This document shows positions 55,851-64,000 of a stretch of 64,000 nt of DNA, piece by piece. Positions within the stretch are counted from its first letter, which is position 1, and each line of letters opens with the position of its first letter. The DNA is from Icerya purchasi (lineage: Eukaryota; Arthropoda; Insecta; Hemiptera; Monophlebidae). The position numbers and the translations under genes are program-made. Under the pieces are notes generated by a model. It saw only the letters and a list, made by a program, of their open reading frames with translations, did not search any database and had not been told where the DNA came from. The stretch spans positions 200,283,117-200,347,116 of the forward strand of contig CM077116.1 of assembly GCA_039619475.1 (NCBI GenBank). Direction: 5' to 3'.

Positions 55851-58490
55851 AAGACCTCTTAGTCGGAAACGATCTTACCTTTTTTTTTTTACATATCTTT
55901 TACCTATCGTACAGAGAGACCAATGTTTTTTTTCGCTTTATTTAGAAAAAACAAAAGAATAACTAAGTTTATTATAAATACGTGAAAAGTTTTTATAATT
56001 AATTATTTATTGATTTTCTGTTTTTTTTTTATTTATTTTGTTGTATTGTTTCTATTTTTCTATACGGTCTGATGGAATTTGTTACAATAGAAAAAAAGCA
56101 TCATCAGTTGAATCCATTTCAATTCCGCATTTTCTCTATACTTGTCATTACCGATTATTTTCAATTTTACCTATTCGAAAAGTTTACCTTGATAGAAATC
56201 GCGCTATGAGGAAATCAGCGATGATTTGATTTCGCTTTCTAGTTAATTCCTTATTGTAGTTATTTTTCCGCATTTTCAGATATTCACGTTCTTTAATTTT
56301 TTGCAATCTTTTGTCAGTTTGACCTTGTTTTCAATTTAACTAGCTGCAGATTTACAGATATCGTTATACCCGAGATGTGACGCACAGAATTCTGTAAACG
56401 GGTAATGAGATTTTCCTTTGTTCAATTTTCATTCTCTTCTTCTCGTTTTTCGTAACGTTTGGGAACATATTCGGTCACGAATCTGATTCTGCTGCTTATA
56501 GAGTTTTTCAAGTGCAAAACTTTTATTATATATATGTAAGATTACCGATTCCGTGTAGTACTTTTTGATTTGTAGTCTACATGTTTACTGAAATTTAAGT
56601 TTTCACCTATCTACATATGGCTAGGTATTTTATATTCTAGAATTTTGTTGTTAGGTTTACGTTCTGATACTGTTTTTAATATCCTGCTTTTTTTTTTTTT
56701 TTGTTTTTTTTTTACGTTTCACCATTAATATTAAGCACGTTTTTTCTACATTTAAATGTAGACCTATAATTTCAGTATCTTTAGATATGAGAATAATTAT
56801 AAACCTTTTTCAGTACTTTACAGAAAGTAACCCGTAAGAGTAGTGCAGAATTAACAAGGAAAAGCATAAAACTGACGTATCCGAAGAAAGTTTTTAATCA
56901 ACACAGCAGCAACATTACCGCGATCAGCAGGATTTTCTTGCTGTACACATATGTTCTTACAGAATTTTGTACTTTTCGAATCATTACGTTAGGTTAAAAG
57001 TTAATGAAAAGAACGAATTGATAAAACAAAAAATTCTCTTGCAAAGAATAATACAATAACGTGTTTAAAAATTTCCTACATATTCTACGTATGTGTTATT
57101 AGTGACTGTAAGAGTTAACATCCAACCTGATGTCGTATCGTACATTATTTCGGCGACAGGAAGTCTAACGGCGGTACAGCTCCCATTACCGACTGAAAAT
57201 TTAGTTTTTTTTTTAGAAGGAAGCTTTCATCGTGTAATGCAGTATCTAAAAAATAGCTAAAATATACTGGTTTGGTTTTATTATTGGAATAATTAATAAT
57301 TTTTGCCTTTTTTTTTTTTCGTTTGTTAAATACGAAATTTGTCATACACACTAGCTTAGTATACTCATTCGCTTACGTACTATAGGGCATTATACTTTAT
57401 AATGGCGTACCTGTATCACTTTTTCAGGGGGAGGGGGCTGTTCAAAAAATCAAAAAAATTGAGCGAAGAAATACCAAAAATATTAAAAGACAATTGTTAC
57501 GTTTTTTAAAATCTAATGCCGCTTTTTTTAGAATACAATAATAATGGCAAAATACAAGAACCAGCGAAATCAAATTACGTTTAATTTTCGTTTCCTTCTT
57601 TTTCTTCTTCTTTGATTTGTAACCGTGCCGTATCCTGCTACTTGGGCCAGAGGCACTTTAGTCTTTTATTTATTTATTTTTTTTGCAATAAAAATCGACT
57701 TTAAATAAATTAAATTGTGTGCACTAACTTTCGGAATCCGTAAATATTTTTTCTATGCAGACCCAAATACGAATCAAAAAGCTGATTACATAAAAAGTGA
57801 AATAAATACGATCCAACAAAAATCTTTTCAGTAGTTCGCCTGAATTTCCAATTAATTGCGCTAGCGAGAAAACGAGAATAAAAATTAAGAATTTTTATTT
57901 GTTTGTTATTTATTATAAGAAAAGTGAAATTTTTTTCGAATTGAACTATTTTTACTCTCACTATAAAGCGATTAAAAAATAAATAAAACAAAACAATAAA
58001 TAACGCGGTTATTTTATAAATAAAATATAATTAATCACCAATGAAAAAGGCAAAATATTTCTCTTATAATCCAGTATTATAAGGCGCGTATCACTTTAGA
58101 AAACAATTCTATTACAGTGTAAGTATAATAAATATAATTCCGCCCCTCAAACTGTACCGCTCTGAGCAGTTGCTCATTTTTCTGCGATAAATCTTTCCAA
58201 AATTTAGGTGGGAAGGGGGTTAACATAGCACTGATACTCTATATTAATTCAAATTTAGATTATAAATGTTCATATCCATTTTCAGTTTTAACATTTGACC
58301 AGGACTGAATAAGGAAAAAAGAAAGATATTCTTCGAAAATGTGATATCAGCAACTAACTGGGGCCTCCTATTTATTGAATTTCTGATCTAGTCAAACTCA
58401 AAAAAAAAAAAAAAAGCAAAAGAAAAACGGTCTTTAATTTTTCTGAATCTTTTGTTTTCCTCTCTTCCGTTTTACTTTTATGAAATAATT
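55851..58490. other. AT-rich, nothing firm
   Basis: Long T runs near 56690-56712 and a G run near 57428. No motif was seen in the frames at 56038-56229 (+), 57351-57145 (-) or 57991-57710 (-). Confidence 0.4.
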
Positions 58491-59320
58491 AACTATAACA
58501 TTTCTTCTAATTGTTATCTCTCTTCAACTATCTTCGAAACCATGAATGTTTTTCGATCTATTTCCTTCTCAGTTTTGAGATCTTTTCATTCCTAGCATCT
58601 CTCATTCATAATCTTTCCTCCTGATTTGCTGTCATTCTTGGCTATCATCAATTGCTGATACTTTATGCTGCTACTCGTTCCTATTTTAAGAAAACTTCAA
58701 GTTCCGGTTTTCCTACGTAAAAAATTGCACTCCTAGCTTTTAGTATTATCACTTCCCCCTTTATGAAAAATCGTTCCCTCTACCTTTCTATTCAATCTGA
58801 TCATCTTTAATCGGTGGATTTCTTAGAGTTTCCTTATTCCCGTCCGATCTCCTGCAGTCGCTTTATTATTAGTCGCGCACTTTATTATGTTTTTCTCGCT
58901 ATCACTTTTCCGTAATTCCTCTCTCCATTGTTCTGTCTGGTGTTATGTAATTTTCGAATGCTCTTTTCTTTCTACTGAATGTTCTGTTCTTTATGCATGT
59001 TCAAGCTCAGCCTCCCTACTTCTAATTAATTTCCTATATTTTACGTCTTTGCCTTACCTGCCCGTTTTTCTTGTTATCTTTTCGTATTAACAATATTAGA
59101 ATATGACTGGCGGATCAAGTTCACATTGGTACGGAGAATTATGAAGTTATTTAATATACATATATTTCTAAGAAACGGTATTTTATCGTTTATCTTAATT
59201 ATCAGCAACTGATAAAGCATATACGATCGAATTAAAATTTAATTATCCCCTCCTCCTCCTCTAAGGACGAAGGTGTCTAGGTCACGAGCCCAATAAAAAA
59301 AGGAAAAAAAAATACGCTGA
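58491..59320 (+). mobile_element. I-like retrotransposon 3' part (family A)
   Basis: The T/C-rich plus strand holds decayed RNase H wording (S-L-I-H-N-L-S-S near 58600). Near 58930-59000 is a F-E-C-S-F-L-S-T-E-C segment equivalent to the Cys/His tail. The 3' UTR ends in AATAAAAAAAGGAAAAAAAAA at about 59292-59313. Frames are badly broken. Confidence 0.6.
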
Positions 59321-61200
59321 TACGATCAGTTTTTCCACTATTGCTTAACATTATAATTTTTTATTTGTCTTCGAATACTATGATGCATGCAAAACAATAA
59401 CAAAATAATCGTAATAAAAATAATTAATAATAATAATAAAAATATTAATAAAAAACATCACAACTGAACGCCGATAGGATAATGGCGACACGAATGAATA
59501 TTATTTGTTCAGCCGGTAGCCGATTATTGTATAAACAGTAAGTGATTAAAATAGCAGTTTAGTTTGCTGCAATTAATTCAAGGTAACAATATTCGAATGG
59601 AGCGTACACCGGATTAGGATAATTCAGCTGAGGACATTATTCACCATAGGCTAGTTCGAAAAAAGGCCGCACAAATTAATTTCACGAAATTATTTGGAAA
59701 ACTCATCTGTAACGGTAGAAATATTCTAAGTTAAGATTATTAAATTCAGGTGAAAGTTTTTAATTTTGACTCTGAGGTGATGCAAAAGTTGTCAAAATAG
59801 CAGAGTGTAATTGGCACAAAAATAAGAAAAGTAACTTTGCCTGTTTTTACCGAACTGAAAAAGAGCAGGTTACCTGTTCGTTTTTTAGGTTTGTTCGCGC
59901 ACAACTTTTGATTACTTAGTCACCGAGTTTAATGATCTCATTTAGTTTTCGAAAGTGTACCGGTCAGTTGTGGCACCATATGATTATATCGATAAGAGTA
60001 ACGGTAAACACAGATGTTCGGTAGTCGTTATAATAAACGTTAAAGAAAGAGATGTTTTTTTGTTTTTTTTAGAGGAATTTTTAGTAACACAACAAACGCG
60101 ATTAACTTTTTTAAAGTATTATCAGTTTACTATGGGGAAACGCGAGTTGGAATAAAGGACTAATTTTTAGTTAAAACATTATCAATGTTAATTAGCAGGA
60201 GTAAAACTGTCGATTCGAATAAAGAAAATTGAAATTTCAACAGCGGCATTTTTATCATCGCTGACAAGACTATTGCATGTCTTAAAATTATTGCATGCAA
60301 CTTTTGACCATACAAACTGATTCCGATGATGCTCTTTGTTTACTCGTAATTGTACCGGTCGTTAGATATACATTTTCTTTTTGAAAATTCCATGTAGACG
60401 TTCATATTTTTGCACTTAATATTTACGAAATAATCCAAATAAAAACGAATTAGCTATTTATGCGTGAAATATAATAAGTATTTTTTATGGAAAAGTCTAG
60501 TTAAACAGTTTCGATTTTTTGTAATTTAATCAATTCTTATTTTTTAATATTTGTATTTAGTTTATTTTTTTTAACCCGGTAAAATATGAAAATATTAGTT
60601 TTTTATTTATTAGCGCACTCAAAAGAAGAAAAAAAAATTGTTTTTTTATTACTCATTAAAATGCTTACAAAATAAATGGAATATTTACCAATTCAATTGT
60701 CGAATTTTTTGTAGGCTTATTTAGCTTTTTTTTTTTGTTTTTTATATTATTTTTACAATCTGAGAGACCAATATTAAATATCGTACAAGCCGTGTGTCCT
60801 TACATAATAGTGTACCAAAAATCGGCCAATGGGAGGGAGGCTTTAATTATAATTATAAAATATACGGTATTTACACAACGTATATATGGAATTATAAAAA
60901 TATACGCTAGTAGTATAGAATATTAATGTCTACAATTATGTAAATTATATTGGTATGTTGGAATTTCATCAAGAAAATATTAAAAATTATATTGTTGCTT
61001 TTTAATTAATGTTACAAACGTGTCTTAAGTGTTGTAATCCTCTAAAACTCAACTTTTCCTTCGTGAATAAATACAGCGGTGAATTTTGCACTCATAAAAG
61101 GAATGTATAAACTGCTTCCTAAATCTGCGAATTGCGAAAAAATGTTTCCTAACCTATAATCTATATTATGGCATTCAATAATTAAAATTTCTGAAATGAT
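59321..61200. other. Intergenic, nothing recognised
   Basis: AT-rich. Contains a donor-like AACA|GTAAGTG at about 59536 without a supporting exon, and scattered short frames. Confidence 0.4.
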
Positions 61201-61206
61201 TAATAC

Positions 61207-61740
61207 GTTTTTTTTTTTTTGTTTTTTTTTCTAGACTCGTCAACCAGGGACTTCATCCAGAAATAATAGAAAGAAGGGTTAACTAATTAAAACTCGATTC
61301 GATCGGAAATGGCAGAAATAAAGGAACCAATGGCAGGAACAACAGACAATGAGAGAGAAAGAACAGGATATAGCACAGTAGGGAGCAGGAAGCTTTGACT
61401 TTAAAAGGGGTAAATAAAGGGAAAAGCGTTCCGCCGAAAGAGCAGAACAATTAAAACCAAATGTGATTAGCATCACAGATAAGTTCCTCATTCGGATATA
61501 GGTGATAATAAGGGGAGAGGAGACCAAAGAGAAACGAAAACGGGAAGCGGGCAATACGAGTGTGATTGAAGTGTAGCCGAATAATAGGAAAAATAACAGA
61601 ACGTGGAAAAGAAGGTAATTCTGAGAATCAAGAATTAGCAGGAAGATTAGGTTGAATTGAGAGCTAGAAGGAACTATCATTGGTAAACGAGGAAGGGTAC
61701 ATATCCGATCAAAATCTAAAGTGAAATTTCTTACTTAAGG
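61207..61740 (-). mobile_element. I-like retrotransposon 3' end (family A)
   Basis: The minus strand carries a C-D-A-N-H-I-W-F type Cys/His remnant near 61480 and Ser/Leu/Phe-rich debris. It then has a 3' UTR ending near 61233 in an A-rich tail (T runs at 61209-61230 on the plus strand). Truncated upstream at about 61740. Confidence 0.65.
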
Positions 61741-62305
61741 ACAATAGACTAGTACTAGGGATCTTTTTAAAATAAAAGCGGCAGCGGATAATTGGCTGAG
61801 CTGTTGTTTTACTAATCACGCTGTTTTAATTGATACTAATAAACAGTTTTTCAATAGCAAAAATATATTAACAATTACAAAGCTGAACAGTATAGTTTAT
61901 AATATACAATGTATAACTTTTTGAGCTTATTTCATGAAGCATTTATAAAGATAAATTACTTTCTTTATGAGCACTTTGGGCCTGTTTTAAGCAGTAAAGA
62001 ACTGTATATTGCTAAATGTCTTTGTTTTATTTATTTATTTTTTTTATGTTTATCTACAAACCATTTCTATTTCTTCAGATTTGTATTTTATTCGAGGACT
62101 TCGCGTAATAAATTCTGAAAGTTCATTTAGAGATTCTCGCACAAAATTATTTTTTTGTAAATACACCTTCATGTTTAGTGGCTATTTTGTTTTTCTAGTT
62201 TACGCTATATTTTGGAAGTTGTATTTTATTTCATTTTTTTTTTTCAAATGCGGTTTTTTTGTTCATCTGTTTTTTTTAAGTAAGTATATCGTTGTATAAT
62301 TTATC
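61741..62305. other. AT-rich, no gene
   Basis: Phe/Tyr/Ile-rich frames at 61909-62118 and 62009-62299 (+) are products of T-rich composition. Confidence 0.45.
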
Positions 62306-62309
62306 TCAA

Positions 62310-62320
62310 AATTTCTAAAT

Positions 62321-62376
<56 letters not shown>

Positions 62377-62650
62377 GTATGTATATATATGTATATATAT
62401 GTACATATAAATGATAACGTTATTCTTAGGTTGACCGTTGTTACTTTTCCTGTCACAAACATTTATCCCAAAATGTGACATTAAATTAAGGTTTATTTTT
62501 TTTGTCGCACATTGGAAAGAATGACGTCAATTTTCCTCGTTTTGTACAAAGTGTAGAAGTGATAGAGCTGGAGGTCAAGTGGCGGAGCTCCTTGCGAGGC
62601 ACAAAGGGCCGGGTGTTATATATATATGTATATATATATATATATATATT
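62310..62650 (-). repeat. TA-flanked interspersed repeat, second copy
   Basis: Read on the minus strand it starts after (TA)n with GGCCCTTTGTGCCTCGCAAG and ACTTGACC. It passes ATTTAATGTCACATTTTGGG and CCTAAGAATAACGTT (about 62430-62416), then ends in a long (TA)n tract at about 62310-62400. Order and ends match 47790-48230. Frames here made of Tyr-Ile repeats are microsatellite readings. Confidence 0.65.
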
Positions 62651-64000
62651 ACTAGCTGTTGTCCACGGTTCTGTATGCATATTAATACTTGTTTAAATCC
62701 GTAAGTAATAAAAAAAAAAAAATTGTTTCCTCTAGAATTTATATTTAATTTAGTAAACACTTTTTCAAATTTCCATTTTTATTTTACATGTATTGTTTCC
62801 CATTAATCCTTGCCCGCAGTTTTGTCCACACGTTAATGCTTGTTTCGAATTTTTTCTCTCTTTTATGTAATGAAGTCTGTATTTCACTAAAGGTTAATTC
62901 CTTCTTCTTTCTGTTAGGCTCATATTGAGTAAAATAATAATTAAAATAAACTCTTAAGTACAGTCGACGATAGTAAACTACAATATTTGGCAAGGATTTC
63001 TGTATGTCGTGTAGCAACTGCTGAAACTAATTGCAAGTATTGTCGCAGGATTATTCAATAATTTCTCTACAATTTTAATTTCTAAAATATTTTAATAAGT
63101 TTTCTTTTTTTTTATAGAGCATTGTATCTTCACTAAAGATTTATTTTCTCTACTGTTTCTTTTTTTTTCTTTTGGAAATATTAGTACTGTAACGATTAAA
63201 ACAAAACTTCACAACACCAAACCATTTAGCAAATATTTAAACAAATACTTATTATAAAGAATTATTTATAATGTAACGTTAGCAGAGATTCATATGTCTA
63301 CGTTATTATAAAGCTGTTTCCTGCGGCTTCACCTTTTTTTCTGAAATACTTATTACGGTAGTCGACTAAGATTCATTTCTGAAAATCACATTGCTTTCAT
63401 CTTTTTACTCTTTTTTGACTATTCCATATCCCTCACATGATTCACTTATTCCATACACGGTTTATCTTTTTATTCGCTCTTCAAGGTTTAAATGTGATTT
63501 TTTTTTCTGTTTTTTCTTTAATTTTTAATTAATATATTCGTATAAAGATACAACCGTCCTCACGTTCAGCTGAGGATTCTTCCAGAACGTGTGTCGTCTG
63601 CCGTGATTAACAAAAAGTTTCGTTCAGCTAAAGGGCACACATAGCTGTCCTTAACGAAACATATAAAATTAACAAGTTTCCGTCTCTTTATCTTACGCGC
63701 ATAAAATACTCGTTATAAATTGGTTGTGAGTTGGTCACACAGTAGTTTTCCATAATTAAATATTTAAGAGAACATTTCAAACCGGTTTCGTTCTGCGTCC
63801 TCCGAAGCACTTTATGAAAATTAACTTATTAACCAGGACAGTTGGACAAGGATTTAAAAAATTTGAATATAAACAATATTTGCACTAGTAGCTATTAAAA
63901 ATTCTGTTGCAGGATTTCTATTTCTCTGCAAAAATTTAAAATGTTTTTTACATTTATTTTACATCTTTGCTCTGTGTTCAGCAGTTCGACTGGAAGCGCG
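62651..64000. other. AT-rich right edge, nothing recognised
   Basis: 63550-63660 has more balanced composition and local dyad symmetry (CGTTCAGCTGAGG, CAGAACGTG), but no family was recognised. A TGTCCTGGTTAATAAG on the minus strand near 63836 faintly recalls the family A 3' UTR. Confidence 0.35.

Noticed and set aside
62263..62760. Frames with long Tyr-Ile runs
   Set aside because: Translations of TA microsatellites; the same holds at 44169-44412 and 35520-35705.

Overview
This window is AT-rich nuclear DNA of an animal, almost certainly an insect. Three things point there. A spliced exon matches the C-terminus of insect TCTP. A spliced BOK-type Bcl-2 gene has an insect-like sequence. The repeats (I-like, Jockey and R1-like retroposons, CsRn1-type Gypsy, hAT MITEs, pogo, a tRNA-derived SINE) are typical of large insect genomes; Hemiptera is a guess from style only. 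There are no operons, no CRISPR, no rRNA and no free tRNA gene. Nearly all open frames are chance or transposon debris.

Cellular genes. (1) 2622-2737 (+) is the terminal coding exon of translationally controlled tumor protein; its other exons lie left of the window. (2) A Bcl-2 family gene of the BOK/Debcl/Buffy type runs on the minus strand. The main coding exon is 34563-33793 (BH4-like, BH3, BH1 and BH2 regions, 257 residues), followed by a 6.5 kb intron and a terminal exon at 27305-27165 (46 residues, membrane anchor), giving a predicted 303-residue protein. A CpG-rich segment ending in a strong donor at 40260 may be its 5' untranslated exon. (3) A small secreted-protein-like frame at 667-485 (-) is an unproven candidate.

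Layout. 0-5 kb: secreted-like frame, an inverted repeat, the TCTP exon, a small hAT-like element. 5-9 kb: a SINE, a hAT element with a second hAT MITE nested in it, and a near-perfect 90-bp-arm inverted repeat. 10-13.2 kb: a decayed Gypsy/CsRn1 element on the minus strand. 14-16.3 kb: a repeat family with a 33-bp palindrome and roughly 250-290 bp tandem units. 19 kb: a hAT element with target-site duplication. 21-24.5 kb: a pile-up of a PIF1-type helicase relic, a SINE and three non-LTR relics. 27-34.6 kb: the BOK gene, its intron filled with repeats, including a hAT element carrying a SINE. 36-42.5 kb: I-like relics, a recent Jockey insertion with exact 14-bp target-site duplication, and a minisatellite. 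45-48.3 kb: a hAT MITE, a pogo/Tigger element and a TA-flanked repeat. 53-54.5 kb: another copy of the same MITE and an I-like 3' end with a long A tail. 58-62.7 kb: more I-like 3' ends and a second TA-flanked repeat.

There is no convincing new multi-gene system here. The most useful results are the two short exons that ordinary open-frame calling misses, and a set of insertions whose boundaries can be read directly from the sequence (target-site duplications, terminal inverted repeats, nested order).
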